Source: Chitinophaga solisilvae (GTDB taxonomy: Bacteria > Bacteroidota > Bacteroidia > Chitinophagales > Chitinophagaceae). From it: a DNA stretch of 64,000 nt. The stretch covers positions 248,001 to 312,000 of the forward strand of contig NZ_JAABOK010000007.1 in the NCBI RefSeq assembly GCF_009928525.1, written 5' to 3'. This document shows, in pieces, positions 16,937 to 25,385 of the stretch. Below the pieces are notes generated by a model. That model saw only the letters and a list, made by a program, of their open reading frames with translations, did not search any database and was not told where the DNA came from. Every line of letters begins with the position of its first letter. Position 1 is the stretch's first letter. Both the position numbers and the translations under genes were made by a program.

Positions 16937-18811
16937 TCAGGGAGCATCCCCTTTTTCAATTGCACTGATAAACCGGCGCAAGTCATTTTTTGTACTTTGA
17001 ATATCATGCCACAAATCTCCGGTTTCGTTTACCCGTTCACGTGAGTTGAATATGGTAAAGTCTGTCATCTTCAGTTTTTCATTCACCTCCTTCCATAGCA
17101 ACGGCATAGATACGGTAGCACCGGGTTTGGGCCTTACGGAATACGGAGCTGCGATTGTTTGCCCCCGGCTGTTCTGCAGAAAATCGATATACACTTTATG
17201 GTTGCGTTGCGACTTTGTGCGGATCACACTGGTGCTTTTGGGCAACTCCTGGTTAACATGCCGGGCAATATATTCCGCAAAAAGGCGGCCGGTATCATAA
17301 CTGTACTTGCCACCCACGGGAATATAGATATGCAGTCCGGTAGAGCCGGAGGTTTTACAGAAGCAGGTAACCTTATACTGATCCAGGAAGGCTTTGATAT
17401 GTTGCGCCGCTTCTACCACGTATTTAAAATCAATGTTCTCAGGATCCAGGTCCATCACTATAAAATCCGGGTTATCCAGTCTGGCGGTGCGTGACAGCCA
17501 GGGATTGATTTCGATGCAGCCCAGATTCGCCATAAAGGCCAGCGTAGCCTCGTTGTTACAGATCAGGTAATCCACATCCTTACCGGTAGATTCCGCCCGC
17601 AGGGCAATGCTTTTGATCCATACCGGCGACTGTTCCAGGTTAAGGTCCTTCTGGTAAAAGGCCTGCCCGGTAATGCCGTTAGGGAAACGATGCAGTGACA
17701 GCGGCCTGTCTTTGAGATGTGGCAGTATTATTTCCGCCATACCGAGGTAATAATCTATCAGCTGGCCTTTGGTAATTTTCTCTTTAGGCCAGTATAATTT
17801 CTGCTGATTGGTAAGGGTTACCTTTTTACCATTCAGCGTGACTATACGTTCTTTTTCAGCAGCAGAGGCGGTAGCAGTAGCCATAGTGATTGATTTAGGT
17901 GTTTCTGCATGAACTTCGCCGGCGGCCTTATCTTCCCGGAGTCCCAGAAAAACAGGCTGCCGCAGTATTCCGTCGCCCGTCCATTCGGAGAATTTGACCT
18001 GGCATACCAGTTTTGGCTTTACCCAGGTAACCGGCATAACGGTTTTAATTTTTTTGCTGAAGGGAGAGGCTGATTGTTTCAGCGGCTGCAGCTTTTTGTA
18101 GAGTATGCCAAGCATTTCTTCGTTGAGTCCGCCCCCGCAGTTGCCGATGTACTTCAGCTCCTTATCATCATACAATCCTAATACCAATGCGCCCAGTTTT
18201 TTGCGGCTGCCGCGCGGCTCGGTATAGCCGCATATCAGGGCTTCCTGTTCATTGATATTTTTAATTTTCAGCCAGTTATCGGAGCGGCGGCCTTCTTCGT
18301 ATATGCTGTCTGCCCGCTTGGCAATAATGCCTTCCCATTGCTGTTTCCGGGCTTTCCGGAAGAAGCTTTTTCCCTTGCCCTGTATATGGCCGGAAAACTG
18401 TACTGTTTTATCGTTGAGCGCGGCGACAATATCCTGCAACAGGCTCTTGCGTTCCAGCAGTGTCAGCTCCTGCAGCTCATTGCCATTGAGATGCAGCAGG
18501 TCAAAAACCATATATACCAGGGCGCCTTTGCCGGTAGAGCGGAAACGCTGCAGTGACTGGAATCCGGCGCCTTTGTTCTTTTCTGTTACAATGATTTCCC
18601 CATCCAGCACAACGTTGTGCGCAATATTCTCTACAGCGGCCACTATGGCGGGGTAATCGGTATTGAAATTTTTCTCGTTGCGGGAGTAAAGCGATACCTG
18701 GTGGTTTTGTACGCTGGCGATAGCGCGGTAACCATCCCATTTGGTTTCAAATATCCATTCGTTGCTGTCAAAAGGTTCGTCGACCAATGTGGCCAGCATA
18801 GGCTTATACAC
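16937..18811 (-). CDS. ligD: DNA ligase D, ligase and polymerase part
   Basis: ATP-dependent ligase plus primase-like polymerase used in non-homologous end joining. The ligase active-site motif is TKWDGYRAI near the N-terminus (Lys adenylated), followed by VVLDGEIIV, the OB fold (GALVLGLYDDKELKYIGNCGGGLNE) and the C-terminal LigD Prim-Pol domain (KLYWPKEKITKGQLIDYYLGMAEIILPHLKDRPLSLHRFPNG; DLDPEN; GSTGLHIYIPV). As it stands it must start at GTG 18811 or ATG 18799, and it lacks the phosphoesterase domain, which is encoded just upstream in another frame. The frame stays open upstream to 18883, right at an A9 run; a -1 shift there joins both parts into one 843-residue protein. Confidence 0.93.
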   Translation of the reverse strand: MYKPMLATLVDEPFDSNEWIFETKWDGYRAIASVQNHQVSLYSRNEKNFNTDYPAIVAAVENIAHNVVLDGEIIVTEKNKGAGFQSLQRFRSTGKGALVYMVFDLLHLNGNELQELTLLERKSLLQDIVAALNDKTVQFSGHIQGKGKSFFRKARKQQWEGIIAKRADSIYEEGRRSDNWLKIKNINEQEALICGYTEPRGSRKKLGALVLGLYDDKELKYIGNCGGGLNEEMLGILYKKLQPLKQSASPFSKKIKTVMPVTWVKPKLVCQVKFSEWTGDGILRQPVFLGLREDKAAGEVHAETPKSITMATATASAAEKERIVTLNGKKVTLTNQQKLYWPKEKITKGQLIDYYLGMAEIILPHLKDRPLSLHRFPNGITGQAFYQKDLNLEQSPVWIKSIALRAESTGKDVDYLICNNEATLAFMANLGCIEINPWLSRTARLDNPDFIVMDLDPENIDFKYVVEAAQHIKAFLDQYKVTCFCKTSGSTGLHIYIPVGGKYSYDTGRLFAEYIARHVNQELPKSTSVIRTKSQRNHKVYIDFLQNSRGQTIAAPYSVRPKPGATVSMPLLWKEVNEKLKMTDFTIFNSRERVNETGDLWHDIQSTKNDLRRFISAIEKGDAP

Positions 18812-18864
18812 TTTCCTGATGGCCTGTTTGCCACGCCGGGCGGGATTGGCGGCGGGAGGTTCAG

Positions 18865-19467
18865 CTATAGACGGGCTTTTTTTTTACCTGTTTTCTTCAT
18901 TTCTTCTTTTGCCTTTGTTCCAAGCGCTTTCACCTTTTCCGGCGTATAGTCTTCACTGTTATATTCAGCTACGGCATATTTATCCCGGTGTTTGATAAGC
19001 AGCCAGGCGTTTTCATCGCGTCCTTTCATCTTCACCAGGGCAAATTCTCCCCGGAGTTTTTTTCCTTTCATCACTATTTTCAGATCGCCGGATTTTATTT
19101 CTTTCAGGGCTTCCTTATCAAAGTGGCCGCCGTCAGGACGAAGCAGCTCAAAAGTGCCTTTATCCCAGATGTATACAGTACCCGCACCGTAGTTGCCTTT
19201 GGGAATAGTGCCTTCAAAGTCCTTGTAGTCATACGGATGGTCCTCTACCTCCATCGCCAGTCTTTTATCTTCCGGATTCATCGACGGGCCTTTGGGCACT
19301 GCCCAGCTTTTGAGCACGCCGTCTACTTCCAGGCGGAAATCATAATGCAGCCTGGAAGCATGATGGCGCTGGATCACAAAAATGTGCTTCTTGCCGGAAG
19401 CCTTACCGGCAACGGGTTCTGTCGTCTGCGTAAAATCTCTTTTCTGCTTATATTTCGCTAAACTCAT
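18865..19467 (-). CDS. ligD: DNA ligase D, 3'-phosphoesterase part (separate frame)
   Basis: A 200-residue frame with the LigD phosphoesterase signature: FVIQRHHASRLHYDFRLEVDGVLKSWAVPKGPS, then VEDHPYDYKDFEGTIPKGNYGAGTVYIWDKG. The conserved histidines and Asp of the domain are present. It removes 3'-phosphate and ribonucleotides from ends before ligation. The first codon overlaps the ku stop (ATGA). It ends in Lys-rich EEMKKTGKKKARL immediately after the A9 run. Stand-alone phosphoesterases exist, but here the ligase part continues in the -1 frame, so this is probably the first third of one ligD gene. Confidence 0.93.
   Translation of the reverse strand: MSLAKYKQKRDFTQTTEPVAGKASGKKHIFVIQRHHASRLHYDFRLEVDGVLKSWAVPKGPSMNPEDKRLAMEVEDHPYDYKDFEGTIPKGNYGAGTVYIWDKGTFELLRPDGGHFDKEALKEIKSGDLKIVMKGKKLRGEFALVKMKGRDENAWLLIKHRDKYAVAEYNSEDYTPEKVKALGTKAKEEMKKTGKKKARL
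18877..18885 (-). other. A9 slippery run joining the two ligD frames
   Basis: On the minus strand GGT is followed by nine A and then GCC. The phosphoesterase frame reads GGT AAA AAA AAA GCC and stops four codons later. Re-reading one A puts the ribosome, or a slipped transcript, into a frame that encodes a linker (KKSPSIAEPPAANPARRG) and runs straight into the ligase domain. The arithmetic gives exactly 844 codons from 19467 to 16937. Confidence 0.8.
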
Positions 19468-20246
19468 GATGCACGTTTTTTACCGGTGGGTTTGGTGAGA
19501 CTGGCTTTCAGCTGTTCGAACAGATCATCGCTCTTGGTATGCACCACCTTCATTTTCTTAATCACCGGTTTCTTACCGCTGGCTTTGGCTTTGATGATCT
19601 TCAGCAGTTCCGCCTTATATTCATCCTTATACTGGCTGATATCAAATTCAGCAGAATACTGTTTGATGAGTTCAACCGCCATGTCCAGTTCCTTTTTGTT
19701 GATAGTAACATGTGAAGGTAATGTCAGTTCTTCCGGAGAGCGGATCTCTTCTTCAAAGCGCAGTTGCTGCAGCAGCAGGTAGTTTTCTCTTGGCCTGATA
19801 ACGGAAAGATGTTCCTGCGTTCGGAGTACAAAGCGGCTAAGCCCTACCTTGCCCGTCTTCTCCAGGGATTTCAGCAGCAGTTCATATGCTTTTTCGCCAC
19901 CTTTACCGGGTTCCAGGTAGTAGGGATTTTCGAAGTAGATATCATCGATTTCCACTTCTTCCACAAAGGATTCTATTTCGATGATTTTACTTTTCTTCGG
20001 GCTGGCGGCTTCAAAATCTTCATCTTCCAGTACAACGTATTCATCATTGTACAGATACCCTTTCACGATTTGTTCCCAGGGGACTTCCTTACCTGTATTT
20101 TCATTTACCCGTTTGAATTTGATATGCGCCAGGCCTTTGCTGTCGAGCATATCGAGATCAAGTCGGCTGTCCTGTGTGGCGCTGTATATTTTCACTGGAA
20201 TGTTTACCAGCCCAAAGCCTATTGATCCTGACCAGATTGATCGCAT
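19464..20246 (-). CDS. ku: Ku protein (non-homologous end joining)
   Basis: Homodimeric ring that binds DNA double-strand ends and recruits LigD. The 260-residue sequence begins with the family phrase MRSIWSGSIGFGLVNIPVKIYSAT, and LSRFVLRTQEHLSVIRP and the C-terminal Lys-rich tail (KASGKKPVIKKMKVVH, KPTGKKRAS) are as expected. It overlaps the start of ligD by 4 nt, so the two are one operon. The gene diverges from a small hypothetical gene at 20364; an inverted repeat TTTTGGTT-N11-AACCAAAA lies between them. Confidence 0.96.
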   Translation of the reverse strand: MRSIWSGSIGFGLVNIPVKIYSATQDSRLDLDMLDSKGLAHIKFKRVNENTGKEVPWEQIVKGYLYNDEYVVLEDEDFEAASPKKSKIIEIESFVEEVEIDDIYFENPYYLEPGKGGEKAYELLLKSLEKTGKVGLSRFVLRTQEHLSVIRPRENYLLLQQLRFEEEIRSPEELTLPSHVTINKKELDMAVELIKQYSAEFDISQYKDEYKAELLKIIKAKASGKKPVIKKMKVVHTKSDDLFEQLKASLTKPTGKKRAS

Positions 20247-20327
20247 GATGTTTTAGTTTTGGTAATACGTTAATGTTTACATAAATGGTACCATGATACC
20301 GGTAATAGTAAAACATCGCGGCATAAC

Positions 20328-20354
20328 TTTTGGTTTTTCCGTTAGTAACCAAAA
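20328..20354. promoter_or_regulatory. Inverted repeat in the ku / hypothetical intergenic region
   Basis: TTTTGGTT (20328-20335) and AACCAAAA (20347-20354) form perfect 8-bp arms 11 bp apart between two divergent stress-type genes. It could be an operator. No consensus -33/-7 pair is visible on either strand. Confidence 0.35.
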
Positions 20355-20363
20355 ACCCTTTTT

Positions 20364-20711
20364 ATGGAAAAACCGGGAGAAATGACTACACTGACACGCG
20401 TTCTGGAGAAGCTGCATGAGAGAGGATTTGACCATGAATTAAAGATGAGTGATCACGGCCGGATGCAGTCTCCTGACACGAAAAAAATCTATAATCCGGA
20501 AGATTTGCTGATTATCAAAACCTATCGTTTTGAAGGTGAATCAGATCCGTCTGATTCTTCAATTTTATATGTAATGGAAGATAAGGAAGGGAACAAGGGA
20601 TATGTGCTGGATGCTTACGGGGCCTACAGTTCCCACGATGAATCCGGTTTTGATGAATTTATACAGAAAATTCCGGTAGAAGACCGTGAAGAGCAGCTGT
20701 TATTCGGATAG
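20364..20711 (+). CDS. Conserved small protein of unknown function
   Basis: A 115-residue soluble protein (108 if the second ATG at 20382, which follows GGGAGAA, is used). The middle, IYNPEDLLIIKTYRFEGESDPSDSSILYVMEDKEGNKGYVLDAYGAYSS, resembles a short Bacteroidota family often auto-named phosphoribosylpyrophosphate synthetase. No PRPP-binding motif is present, so that name should not be used. Its place among ku, ligD and topoisomerase IB suggests a stress-response role (inference). Its 3' end overlaps the end of the topoisomerase gene by 12 bp, tail to tail. Confidence 0.7.
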   Translation: MEKPGEMTTLTRVLEKLHERGFDHELKMSDHGRMQSPDTKKIYNPEDLLIIKTYRFEGESDPSDSSILYVMEDKEGNKGYVLDAYGAYSSHDESGFDEFIQKIPVEDREEQLLFG

Positions 20712-21764
20712 CTGTTTCAGAAACGCCAGCAACACTTTTTCATCAGCGTGCAGCCCGCCCATGGCGGGCTGTTCGCGTTTCAGGCGTATCTTCTGCAGCC
20801 AGGGTGCCAGGGTTCCGTTCTCGTAGCTGTCCAGCAGCTGCGGATGTATGTAATATTTTTTACAGACTGCGCGGGTATTCCCCAGTTTGCCCGCCACACC
20901 GTCAATAACCGCTACTATATTGCGTTTACATTCCGCTGCCGATTGAAAGGGCGGCAGATCTGCCAACATATTAAATGCCTGTACGGTGCCTGCCCAGGTA
21001 CGGAAGTCCTTACAGGTAAATTCTTCCTGCATAAACTGTTTCAGGTAGTCATTTATTTCACCGGAGTCGAGCACGCGGTGGCCGCCATTTTCATCATAAT
21101 ACTGGAACAGTTCATGACCGGGGATTTCGCTTACTTTCTTGAGCAGGCGTGACAGGGAAGAGTGTTTCAGGGCTATCTTATGCAGCACACCTTTCTTTCC
21201 CTTAAACTGGAAGAAGGTGGTGCTGCCGTTGATAACAACATGTTTGTTACGGAGGGTGGTAAGGCCATGGGAGCCGTACAGCTTTTCATAGGCGGTGTTG
21301 CCTACGCGGATCTGTGTTTCTTCCATGACCGACAATGCGATGGCAATTACTTTTTCCCTGTTCAGTATTTTCCGGCGGAGGTCTGCGAGTATCTGCCGGC
21401 GGATGGCCGGGAGCTGCCGGCCGAACAGCAGCAGGCGGTAATATTTTGTTTCATTGCGCACTTTAGCCCAGGTGCTGTGGTAGCGGTATTGCTTGCGGCC
21501 TTTGGCATCAGTGCCGGTAGCCTGCAGGTGGGCATTGGGCCAGGGCGCAATCCACACATTTTCCCAGGCGGGCGGCAGCACCAGTTTACGGATACGATCC
21601 AGCGTGTTTTCATCGTGTATGAGGTTGCCCTGCATATCGTGGTAGATGAAGTCGTTGCCCTGGCGCAGCCGGGCATAACCGGGGGTACCGGCTTTCACAT
21701 AGCGGAGTTTCATGGACCGGGCTATTGCCACGGGATCGGTCATGAGTATATCAGGGCTATCCAT
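20700..21764 (-). CDS. Type IB DNA topoisomerase (poxvirus-like bacterial form)
   Basis: Relaxes supercoils through a 3'-phosphotyrosyl intermediate. The 354-residue protein has the small N-terminal domain (YVKAGTPGYARLRQGNDFIYHDMQGNLIHDENTLDRIRKLVLPPAWENVWI), the catalytic core (ATGTDAKGRKQYRYHSTWAKVRNETKYYRL; MEETQIRVGNTAYEKLYGSHGLTTLRNKHV) and the active-site region RTWAGTVQAFN and CKKYYIHP with the nucleophilic Tyr. The frame is open to 21851, but the ATG at 21764 (MDSPDILMTDP) is preferred; it overlaps the SDR stop by 8 nt. Such genes often travel with ku/ligD and stress genes. Confidence 0.92.
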   Translation of the reverse strand: MDSPDILMTDPVAIARSMKLRYVKAGTPGYARLRQGNDFIYHDMQGNLIHDENTLDRIRKLVLPPAWENVWIAPWPNAHLQATGTDAKGRKQYRYHSTWAKVRNETKYYRLLLFGRQLPAIRRQILADLRRKILNREKVIAIALSVMEETQIRVGNTAYEKLYGSHGLTTLRNKHVVINGSTTFFQFKGKKGVLHKIALKHSSLSRLLKKVSEIPGHELFQYYDENGGHRVLDSGEINDYLKQFMQEEFTCKDFRTWAGTVQAFNMLADLPPFQSAAECKRNIVAVIDGVAGKLGNTRAVCKKYYIHPQLLDSYENGTLAPWLQKIRLKREQPAMGGLHADEKVLLAFLKQLSE

Positions 21765-22623
21765 TGATGATCTCCCCTCCGTTGGGATGCAGTATTTGTC
21801 CGGTGATGTAGGAAGCGTCGTCGCTGGCGAGGAAAACGTAGCAGGGAGCAATTTCCACCGGTTCTCCGGCGCGTTTTAAAGGCACATCCGAGCCGAAAGA
21901 CGCCACTTCTTCCGCCTTAAAGGTGGCGGGTATCAATGGTGTCCATACAGGTCCGGGAGCCACCCCGTTTACCCGTATTCCCTTATCGGCCAGGGAGGCG
22001 GACAAGGAACGGACAAACGAAACGATAGCGCCTTTGGTAGCGCTGTAGTCTATCAGGTGGCTGCTGCCGCGGTAGGCAGTCACCGAAGTGGTGCAGATAA
22101 TGTTGCTGCCTTTCTTCAGGTGTGGCAATGCGGCCCGTGTCAGGTAGAAATGCGCGTAGATATTCGTCTCGAAGGTTTTCTGCAGCTGGGCAGGCGTAAT
22201 ACCTTCCAGTCCTTCCTGCGGATACTGTACTGCGGCATTGTTAACCAGGATATCCAGGCGGCCGAACTGCTTTACTGCTTTTTTGATAATATCGGCGCAA
22301 TGCTTTTCATTCCGGATATCTCCGGCGATGAGCAGGCATTGCCGGCCGCACAGGGAGATCTGTTCACAGGTGGCCGTAGCATCCGTATGTTCGTCGAAGT
22401 AGGCGATCACTACATCTGCACCTTCTTTGGCAAAAGCTACGGCTACCGCGCGCCCTATGCCGCTGTCGCCGCCGGTGATAACCGCCACCCTGTTCTGCAG
22501 GCGGCCTTCTTTACTTTGCTCTTTGTCGAATACGGGTGCGGGTTTCATCTTATGCTCTGCACCGGGTTGCTTTTGCTGATGTTGCGGGGGACGTACTGTT
22601 TTTTTGGGTTGTGTTTTTTGCAT
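21757..22623 (-). CDS. Short-chain dehydrogenase/reductase (general stress protein 39-like)
   Basis: A 288-residue NAD(P)-dependent oxidoreductase. The Rossmann motif is VAVITGGDSGIGRAVAVAFAKEGADVVIAYFDE and the catalytic YxxxK is YSATKGAIV, with Ser in IICTTSVTAY. The N-terminal extension (about 35 residues, Gln/Lys/Pro-rich, PPQHQQKQPGAEHKMKP) is the mark of the GSP39/YhxC group induced by stress in Bacillus. It lies between the DUF892 gene and topoisomerase IB, all on one strand. The substrate is unknown. Confidence 0.92.
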   Translation of the reverse strand: MQKTQPKKTVRPPQHQQKQPGAEHKMKPAPVFDKEQSKEGRLQNRVAVITGGDSGIGRAVAVAFAKEGADVVIAYFDEHTDATATCEQISLCGRQCLLIAGDIRNEKHCADIIKKAVKQFGRLDILVNNAAVQYPQEGLEGITPAQLQKTFETNIYAHFYLTRAALPHLKKGSNIICTTSVTAYRGSSHLIDYSATKGAIVSFVRSLSASLADKGIRVNGVAPGPVWTPLIPATFKAEEVASFGSDVPLKRAGEPVEIAPCYVFLASDDASYITGQILHPNGGEIING

Positions 22624-22639
22624 AAGCGGGTGTTTACAT

Positions 22640-22675
22640 TAAAAGGGTCCCTGCAAATCATGACAGGAACCCTTT
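22640..22675 (-). terminator. Hairpin between the DUF892 and SDR genes
   Basis: AAAGGGTCCCTG pairs with CAGGAACCCTTT (one mismatch) over a short loop. On the minus strand it follows the DUF892 gene by about 30 nt and is followed by four T, so it may end or weaken that transcript before the SDR gene. Confidence 0.5.
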
Positions 22676-22707
22676 GCAGTTTTCTATTCAACAATTATAC
22701 AAACGTG

Positions 22708-23292
22708 CTACTCTTTGGCAGCAGCTTCATTCACCTGGCCTTCCGCCACTTCAGTGAGTGTGCTGTCTGCGTTCTTTTCCTCTTCCAGCGTCTGTTCAAG
22801 CAGATTGGCCGCATCGCGGTGTCCCATGACGTTGGCCAATGTCCGCAGGCTGCCATAGGAAGCTATTTCGTAATGTTCAATTTTCTGGGAAGAGATGATA
22901 ATACCCGCATCTCTTACCATGGAATCTTCTTCAGTATCGGCAATTACTTCCTGACCTTCTGCCAGTAAGCCTTCCATGGCTTCGCATTTTTTGGCCTGTG
23001 GTTTCTTGCCCATCATTTCAAAGATTTCTTCCAGGCGGGAAACGTGGTTCTTTGTTTCTTCCAGGTGTTCTCCGATACAGGAAGCCAATTCTTCGGAGGT
23101 AGCTGCTTTCTGTATTTTAGGCAATGCTTTTACAAGGTTTTTCTCTACCCAGTAAATATCTTTCAGCTCATCCATAAATAGCTGATGAAATTTGGAATTA
23201 TCCATTTGTTCCTGGTTACTTCCGGATTGCTGTTCCCGGCCATTAGCCCTGGCAGCTGTTTTCCGGGTGGCTGTTGATGTTTTTGCAGGCAT
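22708..23292 (-). CDS. DUF892 (YciE/YciF) ferritin-like protein
   Basis: A 194-residue four-helix protein of the YciF family, induced by osmotic and stationary stress in enterics. Seen: FHQLFMDELKDIYWVEKNLVKALPKIQKAATSEELASCIGEHLEETKNHVSRLEEIFEMMG and SSQKIEHYEIASYGSLRTLA, which provide the Glu and His residues of a di-iron type bundle. The N-terminal 25 residues are basic and low in complexity (MPAKTSTATRKTAARANGRE), a feature of some nucleoid-associated versions. Its neighbours are stress and repair genes on the same strand. Confidence 0.9.
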   Translation of the reverse strand: MPAKTSTATRKTAARANGREQQSGSNQEQMDNSKFHQLFMDELKDIYWVEKNLVKALPKIQKAATSEELASCIGEHLEETKNHVSRLEEIFEMMGKKPQAKKCEAMEGLLAEGQEVIADTEEDSMVRDAGIIISSQKIEHYEIASYGSLRTLANVMGHRDAANLLEQTLEEEKNADSTLTEVAEGQVNEAAAKE

Positions 23293-23327
23293 ACAGTTAA
23301 AATTTTATGGTTAGTTAAAGTGAATGA

Positions 23328-23552
23328 CTAGTGCGGTTTTCTTTTTTCAAATGCCTTCTCTGAAGAAGGTGTTGCTTTGGGATCCGCCGGTTTACGGGGA
23401 ATTTCCCTTTCCGGAATTTCTTCCGGCAGCGGCCCTACTTCCGGCTTATCCGGTGGTGGCTGTACAGGTGGCGGATCTGTCTTTCCTGGTTGTTGTTTAT
23501 CAGGTTCCGGGTTCGGTGCCGGTTGTTGATTTTTATCAGGATTATTATTCAT
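23328..23552 (-). CDS. Short proline-rich hypothetical protein
   Basis: A 74-residue hydrophilic peptide, about a third Pro, with Lys, Asp, Glu and Gln (MNNNPDKNQQPAPNPEPDKQ; PPPVQPPPDKPEVGPLPEE). It is surely disordered. Similar short Pro-rich frames are common next to stress genes in this group of bacteria. No signal peptide. It may be a real small protein, since the frame runs with the stress block 35 nt upstream of the DUF892 gene, but no family can be named. Confidence 0.5.
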   Translation of the reverse strand: MNNNPDKNQQPAPNPEPDKQQPGKTDPPPVQPPPDKPEVGPLPEEIPEREIPRKPADPKATPSSEKAFEKRKPH

Positions 23553-23765
23553 AAGACAAGATTTTTAAGTGAAGAACTGCTTACCGGAAAAAAGACAAAG
23601 TTCATTCCAGAGCGCATTCAGGTGGCAATAATCAATAAAAACCATCCTCTCAAACGCTGTAACAGCAATAGTTTGAGCCCTTTTACACCTATATGCAAAC
23701 CTGTTAAAAATCTATTTCCAGCAGTGTCCGTATACTTCGTAGAAATTACTGTCATACTGTGGAAA

Positions 23766-23782
23766 ATCTTGCTCAGCAAGAT
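23766..23782. promoter_or_regulatory. 17-bp palindrome upstream of the CHASE3 kinase gene
   Basis: ATCTTGCTCAGCAAGAT is a perfect 8-1-8 palindrome, about 90 bp before the kinase start. It may be an operator. The rest of the 320-nt gap between 23552 and 23874 holds no other clear element. Confidence 0.35.
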
Positions 23783-23873
23783 GTTTCATGAAAAATGCCT
23801 TTATTTTTAAGCCGATTTCTGCCGCAGAAATAGTAACTTGAATGCGCTTACAGAAAAACCTGGAACAGATAAA

Positions 23874-25304
23874 ATGCATTTCCCAGTTCATAAAAAGATA
23901 CGTATAGGTTTTTTCATTGCCTTTACTGTTATCATCACTGCTTCAATATTTTCTTACCTCGTTGCCAAAAATCTGCTGGATAATGCCGGCAGGTTAAATC
24001 ATGCCATTGAAGTATCCAAAAGGCTGGAGGTGATTACCAGGCAGCTGAAAGAGGCAGAAGCCGCGCTGAGAGGGTATAATCTTACCAAAGACAGCTCCTT
24101 CCTGGATCCCAGTATGCAGGAACGGAACAGGCGCATTAATGAAGAATATAAGCTGCTGCGTATCATCACCGCCGATAATCCGCGGCAACAGCGCCACCTC
24201 GATACGCTGGAAGACCTGCTGGTCATCAAATACAACCAGCTATTGTCAGGAGGCCAGACAGTTACCCACGCCAAACAGCAAAGCTCCATAAAGGAAGGCG
24301 AACGCTCTATGGATCGTCTGGACCGTAAAGTACAGGATATGACACGCATAGAGGAAAACCTGGTACATGAAAAGTCAAGGCTGTTCCACTTCTTCTCCGT
24401 CATCTGGGTGCCTGTTATCTTCATATCCTCTCTGGTAGCCATTCTCATAGGCATATACTCTTACATTACGCTGAACAGGGAAGTGAAGCTGCAGCAACAT
24501 ATCGAGCATAGAATGAAATCCTACCAGCGCGATCTGCAACAGAATATTTCCCTGCTGAATAAAACCAACCAGGAACTTGAACAGTTTGCCTATGTGGCCT
24601 CGCATGACCTGCAGGAGCCGCTGCGCAAGATATCTACCTTCAGCGACCGGCTGCAGATGAAATACCGGGACCAGTTACCGCCTGACGCCATACAGCTGAT
24701 AGACCGCATGGTATCTGCTGTAGCACGTATGCGGGTGCTCATTAACGACCTGCTGATATTTTCCCGCGCCGGACGTATTACCCCGGAAAGTATCACCAGC
24801 GTGGATATGAACCAGCTGGTGCAGGAAGTGCTCAACGATCTGGAAGTACCACTGGAAGAGAAGAATGCCACTGTCACCTACGATCAGCTGCCGGAAATTG
24901 AAGGCAGCGATACCTCCTTTCATCAGCTGTTCCAGAACATCCTGGCCAACGCCATCAAATTTGCCAGCCCGGAACGGCAGCTGCATATTAATATCAGTCA
25001 TGAGGTACTAACCGGAAAAGAAGCCGGCGGATTCAAGGAAAATCTCGCCAACAGCCAATTCTGCCGTATCAGTATTGCAGATAATGGTATCGGCTTTGAT
25101 CCTGCCTTTGCAGAACGTATCTTCCTCATATTCCAACGCCTGCATGGGATCAGTGAATATACCGGTACAGGTATAGGGCTGGCTATCTGCAAAAAAATTG
25201 TAGACAGTCATAACGGACAAATAATCGCATACGGGCAGCCTAATGCCGGCGCGACTTTCGTAATAACGCTACCCTTCAAACAGGTAATTAATGCCCCGGA
25301 ATAA
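23874..25304 (+). CDS. CHASE3-domain sensor histidine kinase
   Basis: A 476-residue membrane kinase. One helix near the N-terminus (IRIGFFIAFTVIITASIFSYLVA), a periplasmic CHASE3 bundle (AEAALRGYNLTKDSSFLDP is typical), a second helix (VIWVPVIFISSLVAILIGIYSYI), then HisKA with FAYVASHDLQEPLRKISTF (acceptor His), N box LFQNILANAIKFA and G boxes DNGIGFDPAF and GTGIGLAIC. A TTG at 23838 would add 12 residues; ATG 23874 is preferred. The REC-PAS kinase follows 81 nt downstream, suggesting one signalling operon. Confidence 0.93.
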   Translation: MHFPVHKKIRIGFFIAFTVIITASIFSYLVAKNLLDNAGRLNHAIEVSKRLEVITRQLKEAEAALRGYNLTKDSSFLDPSMQERNRRINEEYKLLRIITADNPRQQRHLDTLEDLLVIKYNQLLSGGQTVTHAKQQSSIKEGERSMDRLDRKVQDMTRIEENLVHEKSRLFHFFSVIWVPVIFISSLVAILIGIYSYITLNREVKLQQHIEHRMKSYQRDLQQNISLLNKTNQELEQFAYVASHDLQEPLRKISTFSDRLQMKYRDQLPPDAIQLIDRMVSAVARMRVLINDLLIFSRAGRITPESITSVDMNQLVQEVLNDLEVPLEEKNATVTYDQLPEIEGSDTSFHQLFQNILANAIKFASPERQLHINISHEVLTGKEAGGFKENLANSQFCRISIADNGIGFDPAFAERIFLIFQRLHGISEYTGTGIGLAICKKIVDSHNGQIIAYGQPNAGATFVITLPFKQVINAPE

Positions 25305-25320
25305 GCATACTGCCAAATAT

Positions 25321-25336
25321 TAGCACCTTTATTGCG
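25321..25336 (+). promoter_or_regulatory. Weak sigma-54-like promoter before the REC-PAS kinase gene
   Basis: TAGCACCTTTATTGCG has GCAC and TTGC with the correct 10-bp spacing of a -24/-12 promoter, but the first G of the invariant GG is A. The kinase ATG lies 50 nt downstream. An NtrC-type regulator is encoded 2 kb away. Listed as a possibility only. Confidence 0.25.
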
Positions 25337-25385
25337 GGGGTATTACCCTATTGATTTTATTTATGTATCGTACCAAACGACCAAC

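Noticed and set aside
20364-20711. Name phosphoribosylpyrophosphate synthetase
   Set aside because: The protein is only about 110 residues long and has no PRPP or ATP site.
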